The notes beneath the pieces were generated by a model, which made no database searches, was not told the origin of the DNA, and worked only from the letters and a program-made list of their open reading frames with translations. This document shows, in pieces, positions 36,115 through 45,469 of a stretch of DNA of 64,000 bases. The stretch is from the NCBI GenBank assembly GCA_919902665.1, contig CAKKRK010000020.1:167201-231200 (forward strand), read 5' to 3'. A program made the translations under genes and the position numbers. Numbering within the stretch: position 1 is the stretch's first letter; each line of letters starts with the position of its first letter. Source of the DNA: Nitrospiraceae bacterium. GTDB lineage: Bacteria > Nitrospirota > Nitrospiria > Nitrospirales > Nitrospiraceae.

Positions 36115-37518
36115 TCAGATGTAGGGAACCCAGGGTCCTGACATACGATTCATGCCGTCTAGGGCTGCAACTTTGTAGCATTCGGCCAGGGTCGGATAAT
36201 TGAAGACCGTGTCGATAAAGTAATTGATCTTGCCGTGAAAAGCCATGACAGCTTGGCCGATGTGGATGAGCTCAGTCGCTCCCTCGCCGATAACATGAAC
36301 GCCCAGTAGATGTTTGGTGTCGCGATGGAACAGCAGCTTGAGCATGCCGGTTTCGTCGCCAATGAGCTGCCCGCGGGCAATCTCCCTGTACCGGGCGATG
36401 CCAATCCCAAAGGGGATGGCTGCCTGCGTGAGTTCTTCCTCGTTTCGTCCCACCATTGAGATTTCAGGAATGGCGTAGATGCCATACGGGAGGAGCGAGG
36501 TATCCGTGCGATCCGAGTGACCGAATGCGTGGCAGGCCGCGTGGCGGCCCTGTTGCATCGATGTCGAGGCTAGCGCCGGAAAACCGATGACATCACCGGC
36601 TGCATAGATGTGAGGAATCGAGGTTTGGAGGTGTTCATTCACGGTAATCCGTCCTCGGGTATCCGGTTGCAATCCGATGGCTTCCAGATTGAGCGTCCCT
36701 GTCGCCCCGACGCGACCAACCGCGTACATGAGTGTCGACGTCCGGATCGGCCGGTTGTTCCGCAAGGACACGTGGATAGAGTTGTCTCGCTCTCGCTTGA
36801 TCGCAAGGACTTCTTCATCGTGATACAGCGTCACACCAAGATCTTTCATGCATTGTTGGAGCGTGTCAATGATCTCAGCGTCTACGAACTCCAACAGCCG
36901 CGGTCGTTTGTCGATAAGGGTGACGGGGATTCCCAAGGCAGCGAGCATTGAGGCGTATTCCGTTCCGATCACTCCGCCTCCAACAATGACGATGGTGTCG
37001 GGGATGTGTTTCAGGGTCAGGAGGCCGTCCGTATCGATGACCGCATGGTCGTCGAACGGAATGTGGGACGGCCGAGCCGGTTCTGTCCCTACGGCGATGA
37101 CAATATAGTCCGCCGTCAGCTCAAGGGCGCCATGATCTCGTTGAATGCGAAGCCGATGGGGGTCGAGAAAGCTGGCGGAACCAAACACCATATCGACCTG
37201 ATTCCGGGCCATCTGATTCTGCACGATCTCGATCTCGTGCTTGATGATATGATTCGCGCGGAAGGCCAAGTCTTCGATCGTGATCTTCTTCTTGACGCGG
37301 TACTCACCTCCGTAGATATTTCGCTGTCGAAACCCGGAGAGGTAGAGCACCGCTTCGCGGAGGGATTTGCTTGGAATGGTGCCGGTATTGATGCAGACTC
37401 CACCGACGATGGCCTTTCGCTCGATGATCCCGACCTTCCTGTTGAGCTTGGCTGCCTGAATGGCAGCCTTTTGGCCGGCAGGTCCCGTGCCGATGACGAG
37501 CAAATCGTAATGAGCCAT
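36115..37518 (-). CDS. sthA: Soluble pyridine nucleotide transhydrogenase (Si-specific)
   Basis: 467 residues from the ATG at 37518 (MAHYDLLVIGTGPAG); a TTG 69 bases upstream only adds a non-conserved segment. It is an FAD flavoprotein of the disulfide-reductase fold with GTGPAG, GGGVIG and the C-terminal dimerisation domain. The redox-active pair is lacking: the motif reads GGVCINTGTIPSK, with one Cys only, as in SthA (GTIPSK) and not as in lipoamide dehydrogenase (Cys-x4-Cys). It moves hydride between NADPH and NAD. It fits with the malic enzyme and the TCA genes of this region. Confidence 0.9.
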   Translation of the reverse strand: MAHYDLLVIGTGPAGQKAAIQAAKLNRKVGIIERKAIVGGVCINTGTIPSKSLREAVLYLSGFRQRNIYGGEYRVKKKITIEDLAFRANHIIKHEIEIVQNQMARNQVDMVFGSASFLDPHRLRIQRDHGALELTADYIVIAVGTEPARPSHIPFDDHAVIDTDGLLTLKHIPDTIVIVGGGVIGTEYASMLAALGIPVTLIDKRPRLLEFVDAEIIDTLQQCMKDLGVTLYHDEEVLAIKRERDNSIHVSLRNNRPIRTSTLMYAVGRVGATGTLNLEAIGLQPDTRGRITVNEHLQTSIPHIYAAGDVIGFPALASTSMQQGRHAACHAFGHSDRTDTSLLPYGIYAIPEISMVGRNEEELTQAAIPFGIGIARYREIARGQLIGDETGMLKLLFHRDTKHLLGVHVIGEGATELIHIGQAVMAFHGKINYFIDTVFNYPTLAECYKVAALDGMNRMSGPWVPYI

Positions 37519-37599
37519 TAGAGCTTTGGGAAGGTGAGGAGGTACCTGGGAGAGCGACTCAACGCTCCCCCAGGATCTCAGCTTCAAGGGATCTTCTAG

Positions 37600-38265
37600 T
37601 TAACTCTCCGTCACCAATCGACGAGCAAATTGCACGGCTTCTTCCATGTCGGGGAGTTGAGTGATTTCCGGGGTGATTTGAAGATAGCGGATGGTGTTCG
37701 TCTTATCGACGACCAGGACCGCTCTCGTCAAAATATGCAGTCCTTCCAAAAAGAGACCATGCGTCTTGCCAAACTCGGCACCCCGGTAGTCGGACAGGAA
37801 GGTGACGTTGGCAATTTTCGCTTCTGCCGCAAACCGTTTTTGGGCGAAGGGCGTATCGACGCTCACGGTGATGAGTTCGACCATCTTATCAAGGCCTTTG
37901 TTGCGCTCGCTCAAAAGATGCGTCTGTTGTTCGCAGACTGGGGTGTCGAGCGAGGGGACCACACTGATGATACGGACTTTTCCCGCGCCTTTGGTCTGCG
38001 CGATGTTCACGAGGGACAAGTCGTTCTGCGCGACCTTCACATCGCGGAGCGCGTCGCCGACTTTGACTCCATTGCCGGCGAGCGTCAACGGGTCGCCCTT
38101 GAAGAGGACCTTGTTGCCTTCCCCCGCAATAGCAGTTCCATTTGCCACCGGCATATTCTTGTAGGAAAAGCCAGCGCCAGATGACCCTCCCATCGTTTGA
38201 CATCCAACAAGGCCAAGCGAAAGGCACAGTGTGGTGCCAATGAAACCAGCATATCTCATCTGCAT
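37600..38265 (-). CDS. tpx: Thiol peroxidase (Tpx-like) lipoprotein lacking the resolving cysteine
   Basis: 221 residues from the ATG at 38265, which has GGAG upstream. The N-terminus is a lipoprotein signal ending in LGLVGC (Cys22), so this form is anchored in the envelope. The peroxiredoxin part (about 50-221) follows E. coli Tpx closely, with peroxidatic Cys111 in SLDTPVCEQQT. The resolving Cys of the RFC motif is replaced by Ala146 (PFAQKRFAAEA), and no other Cys lies in the mature domain except the lipid-anchored one. It would have to work as a 1-Cys enzyme with an outside reductant. It is followed by sthA on the same strand. Confidence 0.87.
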   Translation of the reverse strand: MQMRYAGFIGTTLCLSLGLVGCQTMGGSSGAGFSYKNMPVANGTAIAGEGNKVLFKGDPLTLAGNGVKVGDALRDVKVAQNDLSLVNIAQTKGAGKVRIISVVPSLDTPVCEQQTHLLSERNKGLDKMVELITVSVDTPFAQKRFAAEAKIANVTFLSDYRGAEFGKTHGLFLEGLHILTRAVLVVDKTNTIRYLQITPEITQLPDMEEAVQFARRLVTES

Positions 38266-38317
38266 CGTAGGCTCCTTTTTGAAGATAACGAGTGGGGATC
38301 CCACTCGACCCCTCTGT

Positions 38318-39328
38318 TCAGGGTGACGGTTGAATATACGCGATCACCGATCGGTTGACCAGGTCCGGCCGTTCCCATTGCGGCATATGACCGGCCTTGG
38401 GAATTCTGATGAATGTGGATCCGCGAATTCGATAGTGCAGTTCTTCACCCACAGCCAGGGGAAACACCCGGTCGTGTTCACCCCAGATGATCATGGTTGG
38501 GTGCGTGATGCTGCTGAGGTGTGGGGCGAAATCGGCTTCCCAGGAAGGGAGGGCATTCCTGACGGCCATGATGGGCTTGATGATGCCGGGGCGTCGGCGG
38601 TTCTGGTTAGACCGTTCGATGACGGCCGGGGTGAGGAGGGTGTGGTCGTGGACGATTTCTTTCAGAACGGAATCGGTGACCAGCCCGCCGAACAGCCAGT
38701 TGCCGAAGGAGACGAGCCAGGAAGGGGCTCGAGATTCCAGAGCTTGCCTGAACGACCGGCTGGTGAGCTTGGCCATGACCTGAGACGGTAGTCCGCTGAT
38801 GAGCACGAGCTTGTCGACACGGGAGGGGTGGGTCAAGGTCATGCCAATGGCCAACCCTGCGCCCATAGAATTGCCGACTAGCGTGGCGTGAGGAATCTGC
38901 AGGGCGTCCATGAATCCGATACAGAAGTCCAACATCTGATCCGGTAGGTACTCAATGTCCGGTTTATCGGACAACCCAGAACCGGGTAGGTCGAGTGTCA
39001 GGGTACGAAAATGTTGAGACAAGGCATGTTGCTGATGCTCCCATTGCCACATCGATCCGCCAAAGCCGTGGATGAGGATGACCGGCGGGCCAGTACCGAC
39101 ATCGAGATAGGCAATCCGTTGACCATGGACGAGCACGGTGTTGATGGGGATGCGCTCTATCGGGGTGCGTTCCAACGTTTCAAAATAGGGCGGGATTTGT
39201 GAGGGTGGAGCACAGGCGGTCATGAGCGTCGATACTAGACAGAGGACGAGGGGCACTAGATGCCGGAGTCTGTATGGGCGGAGGATCGAGCCGCTGATGG
39301 GATTACTCCAGTTGGATGACGGTTTCAT
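38318..39328 (-). CDS. Alpha/beta-hydrolase lipoprotein
   Basis: 336 residues. A long basic start, a hydrophobic segment and LMTAC (Cys39) form a lipoprotein signal. The alpha/beta-hydrolase core has the oxyanion region HGFGGSMWQW, nucleophile Ser154 in GNSMGAG, an Asp in WGEHDRVFP and a His in KAGHMPQWERP. The start lies inside the end of the carboxyltransferase gene (26-base overlap), so translation is linked to it. The substrate is not evident; epoxide-hydrolase or esterase-like enzymes are closest. Confidence 0.82.
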   Translation of the reverse strand: MKPSSNWSNPISGSILRPYRLRHLVPLVLCLVSTLMTACAPPSQIPPYFETLERTPIERIPINTVLVHGQRIAYLDVGTGPPVILIHGFGGSMWQWEHQQHALSQHFRTLTLDLPGSGLSDKPDIEYLPDQMLDFCIGFMDALQIPHATLVGNSMGAGLAIGMTLTHPSRVDKLVLISGLPSQVMAKLTSRSFRQALESRAPSWLVSFGNWLFGGLVTDSVLKEIVHDHTLLTPAVIERSNQNRRRPGIIKPIMAVRNALPSWEADFAPHLSSITHPTMIIWGEHDRVFPLAVGEELHYRIRGSTFIRIPKAGHMPQWERPDLVNRSVIAYIQPSP

Positions 39329-41258
39329 CCGTCTTCACATTGTCGCCCTCGGCAGTCAGGATCGCAACGACTCTCCCATCAATTGGCGCCGGCACCTGGC
39401 TTTCCATCTTCATCGCTTCAATGATCAACAGCGGATCGCCAGTCTTGACTTGATCTTCAACGGCAACCAACACCTTGACGACCCGACCGGGCATCGGTGG
39501 AGCCACATCGCCTGGCTTCGACGGCCTCGGCCGTTTTGGCTTTCCTCCTGATCCTGTCTCCTGGGACTCCGGGACACCAGCGAGCACTTCCTGGATGGGT
39601 TCGAGCGACACTTCTTCGAGCTTATCGTTGACACGGATATAGTAGGGCTTGCGCCCATCGATCTTTCGGCCGGAACCTGAGACCTTAACGTGATAGGTTT
39701 CGCCATGCACCGTGACATTGAATTCGACGGGGGCCAAGTGCAGTTCGTGAGCGGTAGTTGGGCCTTTGGCTGACCCAAGTTCGAGCGGCTCGGGTGTTAG
39801 CTCACCTTTCTCTCGGGCTTCGAAAAAGTCTCGAGCGATGGCGGGAAACAGCACGAACGACAGCTGGTCCTCGACGGTCTGAGCCGAGTCCGGAAGCTCT
39901 TTTTTCGCCTCATCCAATTCCGGCTCCAGGCGATCAGCCGGCCTGGTTTTGATTGGCGTTTCATCGCCGGTGGCGCGTGCCATCACGTCGAGATCGACCT
40001 GTCCAGGAGCACGGCCATATAATCCCAAGAAATAGTTTTTCGTTTCGGTGGTGATGACTTTATATCGATCACCGGTCAACACATTGAGTGTTGCCTGTGT
40101 GCCGACGATTTGGCTAGTCGGGGTCACGAGTGGGGGATAGCCCATTTCCTTTCGCACACGCGGGACTTCGTCGAGGACTTCTTTCATCCGGTCCAGTGCG
40201 TTCTGCGCAGTGAGCTGTGCTGCCAGATTCGACAGCATCCCGCCGGGAATCTGCGACGTGAGAATTTCTGCATCCACGCCGGTAAAATCGCTCTCGAACT
40301 GGCGGTATTTGCGGCGAACCGTTCTGAAGTGTTCGGTGATCGGCTGGAAAGATGCGAGCTCCAGTCCCGTGTCGTAGGGGGTATTCTGGAGCGATGCTAC
40401 GACGGTTTCCGTTGCTGGGTGGGAGGTTCCCCCTGCTAGCGGAGAGATGGAGGTATCGAGCATATCGAGGCCTCCGAGGATTGCCATCAACGAGGTCATG
40501 GACGCCATACCGGAGGTGTAATGCGAGTGGAGATGAAGTGGGACCTTGACGGCAGCTTTCAGCCGACGCACCAGATGGTAGGCGTCGAGAGGGGCCAAGA
40601 GTCCGGCCATGTCCTTGATACAAATCGTATCCGTCCCCAGATCTTCCAACTTCCTGGCCAGATCCACAAACCGGTTGATGCTATGGACCGGGCTGACCGT
40701 GTAACAGATGGTGGCTTCCGCATGTTTGCCGCAGGCTTTCACTTCGCTGACGGCCCGATCGAGATTCCGCACGTCGTTCAGGGCGTCGAAGATGCGGAAG
40801 ACATCGATACCGTTCGTGGCCGACCGTTCGATGAACCGCTCCACCACGTCGTCGGCGTAATGGCGATAGCCGACCAGGTTTTGCCCGCGCAACAGCATTT
40901 GGAGCTTGGTGTTGGGCATCGCGGCCCGCAGGGCCCGGAGCCGTTCCCAGGGATCTTCTTTGAGGAAGCGCAAGCAGGTGTCGAACGTGGCGCCGCCCCA
41001 GACTTCCAGCGACCAATAGCCGACCCCATCAAGCTTTTGCGCGATGGGCAGCATGTCTTCCGTGCGCATGCGCGTCGCCAGTAATGACTGATGGCCGTCC
41101 CGCAGCGCGACATCCGTGAGCAGGACCGGTTTACCGGCGGCCGGCGTGATTGTGAACTCGCTGGGGCGGGACGCGACGCTTTTTGAGGTCTTGATCGCCG
41201 GAGTGGACGATCTGGTCATTTTCTTGGGTTTCTTCGTTGGTGGTCGTCTTTTCGCCAT
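39303..41258 (-). CDS. pycB: Pyruvate carboxylase subunit B (carboxyltransferase with biotin carrier)
   Basis: 651 residues from the ATG at 41258 (MAKRRPPTKK); the frame is open further but upstream sequence is not conserved. After a basic, low-complexity lead of about 40 residues comes the carboxyltransferase barrel (LTDVALRDGHQSLLATR, LRGQNLVGYRHY). The C-terminus has a biotinyl domain with the attachment Lys in EAMKMES and a Pro/Lys-rich linker before it. The subunit moves CO2 from biotin to pyruvate to form oxaloacetate. It could also be read as oxaloacetate decarboxylase alpha, but no beta or gamma subunit is nearby and a biotin carboxylase is. Confidence 0.88.
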   Translation of the reverse strand: MAKRRPPTKKPKKMTRSSTPAIKTSKSVASRPSEFTITPAAGKPVLLTDVALRDGHQSLLATRMRTEDMLPIAQKLDGVGYWSLEVWGGATFDTCLRFLKEDPWERLRALRAAMPNTKLQMLLRGQNLVGYRHYADDVVERFIERSATNGIDVFRIFDALNDVRNLDRAVSEVKACGKHAEATICYTVSPVHSINRFVDLARKLEDLGTDTICIKDMAGLLAPLDAYHLVRRLKAAVKVPLHLHSHYTSGMASMTSLMAILGGLDMLDTSISPLAGGTSHPATETVVASLQNTPYDTGLELASFQPITEHFRTVRRKYRQFESDFTGVDAEILTSQIPGGMLSNLAAQLTAQNALDRMKEVLDEVPRVRKEMGYPPLVTPTSQIVGTQATLNVLTGDRYKVITTETKNYFLGLYGRAPGQVDLDVMARATGDETPIKTRPADRLEPELDEAKKELPDSAQTVEDQLSFVLFPAIARDFFEAREKGELTPEPLELGSAKGPTTAHELHLAPVEFNVTVHGETYHVKVSGSGRKIDGRKPYYIRVNDKLEEVSLEPIQEVLAGVPESQETGSGGKPKRPRPSKPGDVAPPMPGRVVKVLVAVEDQVKTGDPLLIIEAMKMESQVPAPIDGRVVAILTAEGDNVKTDETVIQLE

Positions 41259-41301
41259 GATGGTTAATGCATTTCTTTGGGAAGCAGAGGGTTTGTTCGA
41301 A

Positions 41302-42720
41302 TTAGAGTCCTTCGTAGGCGGCGATTGCGGCAGACAGCGCCAGCACCAGATCCTCCGGCTGCTCAAACTCGTGATACGAGTACAACTCAGGATGGGTGTC
41401 CAGATACGACGTGTCGAAACGTCCCGCAATAAAGTCCGGTTCCTGCATAATCGCTTCCATGAATGGAATCGTGGTTTTCACTCCACGCAGCACGTACTCT
41501 TCAAGGGACCGGCGCATACGACTGACGGTTTCTTCCCAGGTGCGGCCCCGAACTGTCAACTTGGCCAGCAGGGCGTCATAATAGGGGGGGATCGTGTAAT
41601 CCTTGTATACGGCGCCGTCGATTCGCACACCAATTCCACCGGGAGAGAGGTAGGCCGTGACCGTGCCCGTGCAGGGCATGAAATTGTTTTTCGGGTCTTC
41701 CGCATTGATCCGGCACTGGATCGCGTGGCCCTGGAGGATCACGTCCTTTTGCTGGATGCTGAGCGGCAGGCCCGCCGCGCTCTTAATCTGATTCCGCACG
41801 ATATCGATGGCTGTGATTTGCTCTGTCACCGTATGTTCGACTTGGAGGCGCGGATTCATCTCAATAAAGTAGAATTTGCCCTCTTGATCGAGCAGAAACT
41901 CTACGGTTCCTGCGTTGTCGTAGTTCACCGCGCGCGCGATGGCGATGGCGGCGTTACCCATCTCTTCCCTGAGTTCCTGGGTCAGAATCAACGACGGGGC
42001 GATCTCAATCAGCTTCTGGTGTCGTCGCTGGATCGAACAGTCTCGTTCTCCAAGATGGATGATGTTCCCGTGCCGATCTCCCAGGATTTGAAACTCAATA
42101 TGGTGCGGTCGCTCGATATATTTTTCGATGAAGACGCTGCCGTCGCCGAAGGAGGCCTGGGCCTCGCGCGCCGCAACGTCCATGTTCTCTCGCAGCTCAT
42201 CGTCGGACCGGACCACGCGAAGCCCGCGACCGCCGCCGCCGGCACTCGCCTTGATCATGACCGGATAGCCCGCCTTTTTTGCGAAGGCCAGGGCGTCTTT
42301 AACATTGGCGATAGCCCCATCTGTACCTGGCACGATCGGCACGCCGATAGATTCGGCCAGCTCACGCGCCTTGACCTTGCTGCCCATTAGGGTAATGGCA
42401 TGGGTAGAGGGGCCGATGAATGTGATGCCGGACGCCTGGCAGAGCTCAGCGAACTCCGCATTTTCAGATAGAAATCCGTATCCAGGATGGACGGCATCGG
42501 CGCCGATCCGTCGGGCCAGGTCGACGATCTGCTTACTATCCAGGAATCCCTTCACCGGACCTGGACCGACTAGGTAGGATTCGTCCGCCTTCTTGACGTA
42601 AATCCCTGTCGAATCTGCTTCGGAATAGATGGCAGCGGTGGCGATGTTTAATTCGCGGCAAGCGCGGATGATCCGCATGGCAATTTCACCGCGATTGGCG
42701 ATTAAGATTTTCTTGAACAT
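41302..42720 (-). CDS. pycA: Pyruvate carboxylase subunit A (biotin carboxylase)
   Basis: 472 residues from the ATG at 42720 (MFKKILIANRGEIAMRI). It has the ATP-grasp glycine loop KASAGGGGRGLRVV, the EKYIERPHHIEFQI region and FIEMNPRLQVEHTVTE with the catalytic Arg. It charges biotin with CO2 using ATP. The same enzyme type serves acetyl-CoA carboxylase, but the carboxyltransferase 43 bases downstream makes the two-subunit pyruvate carboxylase the best reading. The C-terminal part beyond about 450 is a short tail. Confidence 0.88.
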   Translation of the reverse strand: MFKKILIANRGEIAMRIIRACRELNIATAAIYSEADSTGIYVKKADESYLVGPGPVKGFLDSKQIVDLARRIGADAVHPGYGFLSENAEFAELCQASGITFIGPSTHAITLMGSKVKARELAESIGVPIVPGTDGAIANVKDALAFAKKAGYPVMIKASAGGGGRGLRVVRSDDELRENMDVAAREAQASFGDGSVFIEKYIERPHHIEFQILGDRHGNIIHLGERDCSIQRRHQKLIEIAPSLILTQELREEMGNAAIAIARAVNYDNAGTVEFLLDQEGKFYFIEMNPRLQVEHTVTEQITAIDIVRNQIKSAAGLPLSIQQKDVILQGHAIQCRINAEDPKNNFMPCTGTVTAYLSPGGIGVRIDGAVYKDYTIPPYYDALLAKLTVRGRTWEETVSRMRRSLEEYVLRGVKTTIPFMEAIMQEPDFIAGRFDTSYLDTHPELYSYHEFEQPEDLVLALSAAIAAYEGL

Positions 42721-43018
42721 GTCTGAGCCTGTCAGCTCTCGCGTGGAAAGGAATGAGTATAGAAAAACGAGTTCGTAAGCTAGCATAGGATTGAGAAGCC
42801 TGTCGAGAGACGCAGTGACAAATCAGTTAGTCTGAGTCATGCAGGCGAAAGATTGATCGTTGCAGTCGTCGACAATTTACCGTAACTAATTTAGTCGCCA
42901 GCTCCGTCTGTGTCGTGTAGAATTCGCCCGTTTCCGGCATGCCAATATGCTGGGAGTGTTGCTTCATAGACTGGTTGTGAGCAGACTAGATGTCTTTCAT
43001 GAAAGGTGGTCTCTGCCA

Positions 43019-44047
43019 ATGAAGCGGGAGTTCTCATTAAGAGTCACACCATGGTCTTGGCGACGAAGAGCGACGCAGCTCAGTGGTGTGCTGCTGCTCG
43101 TCGGACTCATCTCCACTCCGGCCTGGAGTGAAAACCCTGCCCCTTCAGTGCATTGGGGAAGTACGGCATTCCCGGATCAGTATTCGACGTTGACGGGAGG
43201 ACTGACCCTCAATCGGTTTACTCCGGTCGATGGGTTGGGGAATAAGTACGATTCTACGGTAGGCAACACACTCGGCTTCAACTTGATTACGCTCAGCTGG
43301 ACGCAACATTGGGGTGGGATTTTCCAAGGGTGGAGTACGAACCTGACGGCCGGGATCAGCCCGACTGCCGATGAGCCGAGCCAATACTTCCAGAATAAAG
43401 TCGTGCATCAACTTCGCCAACTCCCGTCGGTTCCGACCGTGGACGCTCGGAAAGAAACTGATGTGATGATCGATGGGTCCGTGACGCGGTGGTTCCCCCT
43501 CTTTCGTCCCAAAGTGATCTTTGCGGGTGCCGGGTTTTCAGTCGGCACGATTTATCAGCAAGGGTTTCTTCGCGCCGGGATTAGGCGGATGCCGATTACG
43601 CCAACCCTGTATCATAGTGAAACGTGGGGTGATGTGAGCTTGCGGGCTTCCGTGCTGGGACGAATCAGCTATCAGGACAACGGGGCCGTGCTTCATGCCG
43701 TGAGAAGCACAGCAGGGCTGGTGCAGCCGGCCATCGCATTCGGTCAGTACCGGACAACCGAGTCGGGTGAAACCATTCCCACGTGGGAAATTGAGCTGGC
43801 GCTCATGTGGGACTCCGGTATTTTCGTGAATACCACGGGGCAAAGCCAGAAGCAGTTCGCCTGGTCGTTAGCCGCGTCCGCCGGGCCCGTGCGCTTCGAA
43901 ACCTGGAATGACAGCATGGGCCACCTCTCAGAGCGCGACTATGGCCCTTCCTATGGCGTAGCCCTGACCCTCGATGTCCTGCGAGCCTGGCACACTATTC
44001 AAGACTTTCGAACGAAGCCGGTTACGGACCCACCAGCGGCGTTATAA
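43019..44047 (+). CDS. Exported protein, probable outer-membrane barrel, function unknown
   Basis: 342 residues from the ATG at 43019, with AAAGGTGG upstream. The basic N-terminus and hydrophobic segment ending at PAWSEN look like a signal peptide. The mature part alternates polar and aromatic residues (GLTLNRFTPV, LGFNLITLSWTQHW, WEIELALMWDSGIFV) and ends without a clear terminal Phe, suggesting a beta-barrel or other secreted beta protein. No known family was recognised. It stands divergent from the pyruvate carboxylase operon, with a 298-base gap, and is followed by the insertion element. Confidence 0.6.
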   Translation: MKREFSLRVTPWSWRRRATQLSGVLLLVGLISTPAWSENPAPSVHWGSTAFPDQYSTLTGGLTLNRFTPVDGLGNKYDSTVGNTLGFNLITLSWTQHWGGIFQGWSTNLTAGISPTADEPSQYFQNKVVHQLRQLPSVPTVDARKETDVMIDGSVTRWFPLFRPKVIFAGAGFSVGTIYQQGFLRAGIRRMPITPTLYHSETWGDVSLRASVLGRISYQDNGAVLHAVRSTAGLVQPAIAFGQYRTTESGETIPTWEIELALMWDSGIFVNTTGQSQKQFAWSLAASAGPVRFETWNDSMGHLSERDYGPSYGVALTLDVLRAWHTIQDFRTKPVTDPPAAL

Positions 44048-44087
44048 ACGCCTTCCTTAACTGCAAGGGAAATTCTGCATCAGCAAA

Positions 44088-45469
44088 CTAGCAGTCTGTT
44101 GACAAACGAGCTATTCGAACTGATTCTCTTGGGTGGTCTGGTCTGACTCCGTTCTTTGTTGAATGAACGGCCTATCCGTGCTGGGCGCTGCGCCCTCTCT
44201 CTTCTGGGCGCCCCCTTATCCCCGGAGGCCCTTGTTGTTCGGCCCCCCTATGCCAGAGCCGGGAGGACAGTGGCCAGCCGCTTCAAGTTGAGCAGCCATC
44301 CCATCAGATAGGCTTCGTCTCGGACCTGGAGAAGTCCCCGCCGCTGGAAGCGCCGGAAGCCGTGCCAGCATTTCGCCTCCCCCCAGAGTTCTTCGATCTT
44401 TTTGCGCGCCCGTTGCGAGAGCCGATAGCCCACCGTCCGACTCAGGCGGCGTACTCGCTGATGGATAGGCTCCCGGCCCGTCGTCTTGGCCGCAATGTGG
44501 GGCCGGATACGCCGCCGGACGAGCGCCGTCAGAAAGGATTTCGCGAAGTAGCCCTTATCGGCTCCGACCGTCTGAAGCCGCACCGCGTGTTTCTGATGGA
44601 ACGTATCGAGTAACGTCCGTCCGCCGTCCGTCTCGGAGGCCGGCCCTCGGAACGTTTCCACATTGATGCCCAATAAGAGCCGGTGCCGATTCTCCATCAG
44701 CCCATTCACGGTATAGCCCACCATGGCCGCCGTCCCATTCCCTTTGTTCGCCAGCTTCGCATCGGGATCGGTGGTGGAGACATGGGTCTGGTTCGAGCGC
44801 CGTTCCCCGCGAAACGTGACCGTGGGATTGCCGGGATCCTGCTCCTGATCCACGCCCTGATCCAGCGAGCGCATCCGCCGCTTGTACTCTTCCGGCTTCA
44901 GGAACACCTCCATTGGGACGAAGCTCTTGTGGGATACATTGGCCTGCACCAAGGTGCCATCCAGCGTCGTATGCTGCGAGACCAACTTCTGCCGAATGGC
45001 GAGGGCCACCGTCTCGTCAAAGAGCCGTTCGAGGAGGCCACTCTCCGTAAAGCGCCGCTTCCGGTTCTGCGAGAACGTCGAGTGATCCCAGGGCTGCTGA
45101 TCCAAATCCAGTCCGACCAACCAGCGGAGAACCAGGTTCCCGGTCAGCTCACGCACTAACGCGCGCTCGGAGGTCACGCCCAGCAGATACCCGCCCAGGA
45201 GCGCCAGAAACAGTTGCTCCGGTGGAATGGAGGGGCGCCCCGTCTCGGCATAGAGCGGTTCGCAAAGCTGGCGAATCCGCGCCGTGTCGATCAACGGCCG
45301 GATCTTCCGCATCGGATGATCGGCGGTCACATACTGCTCTAGATTGATGTGGTAGAACATCGACGGTTGCGGATCGGCTGTGCCCATCATAGCGGTGGCC
45401 CTCCTGATGGACGCTTCTCTTATCATAACGGCAGCGGGAGGAGGAGAGGGTTTGTCAACACCCTGCTAG
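44088..45469 (-). mobile_element. Insertion sequence with 20-bp terminal inverted repeats (DDE transposase)
   Basis: The left end (44088-44107) and right end (45450-45469) are inverted repeats: CTAGCAG, two mismatched bases, then TGTTGACAAAC in both. The element spans 1.38 kb and holds a single transposase gene on the minus strand. Both ends show CTAG outside the 16-bp core, so CTAG may be a 4-base target duplication. The reading frame is intact, so it may be recent. It is inserted between the barrel-protein gene and a decayed tyrosine transposase. Confidence 0.85.
44248..45390 (-). CDS. IS1182/IS5-type DDE transposase
   Basis: 380 residues from the ATG at 45390, with AGGAGG nine bases upstream; a frame start at 45426 is possible but lacks a site. 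The N-terminal helical domain of DUF772 type (GRPSIPPEQLFLALL) comes first. The DDE residues follow: Asp in TTLDGTLVQ, Asp in VGADKGYF, and Glu in KKIEELWGEAK. It cuts and joins the ends of the surrounding element. No stop or frameshift was seen. The family is set by the transposase layout and could be IS1182 or a related IS5 group. Confidence 0.87.
   Translation of the reverse strand: MMGTADPQPSMFYHINLEQYVTADHPMRKIRPLIDTARIRQLCEPLYAETGRPSIPPEQLFLALLGGYLLGVTSERALVRELTGNLVLRWLVGLDLDQQPWDHSTFSQNRKRRFTESGLLERLFDETVALAIRQKLVSQHTTLDGTLVQANVSHKSFVPMEVFLKPEEYKRRMRSLDQGVDQEQDPGNPTVTFRGERRSNQTHVSTTDPDAKLANKGNGTAAMVGYTVNGLMENRHRLLLGINVETFRGPASETDGGRTLLDTFHQKHAVRLQTVGADKGYFAKSFLTALVRRRIRPHIAAKTTGREPIHQRVRRLSRTVGYRLSQRARKKIEELWGEAKCWHGFRRFQRRGLLQVRDEAYLMGWLLNLKRLATVLPALA

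Noticed and set aside
41116..42390. Long plus-strand frame of 424 codons opposite the biotin carboxylase
   Set aside because: It is the complementary shadow of pycA/pycB, which have unmistakable motifs.
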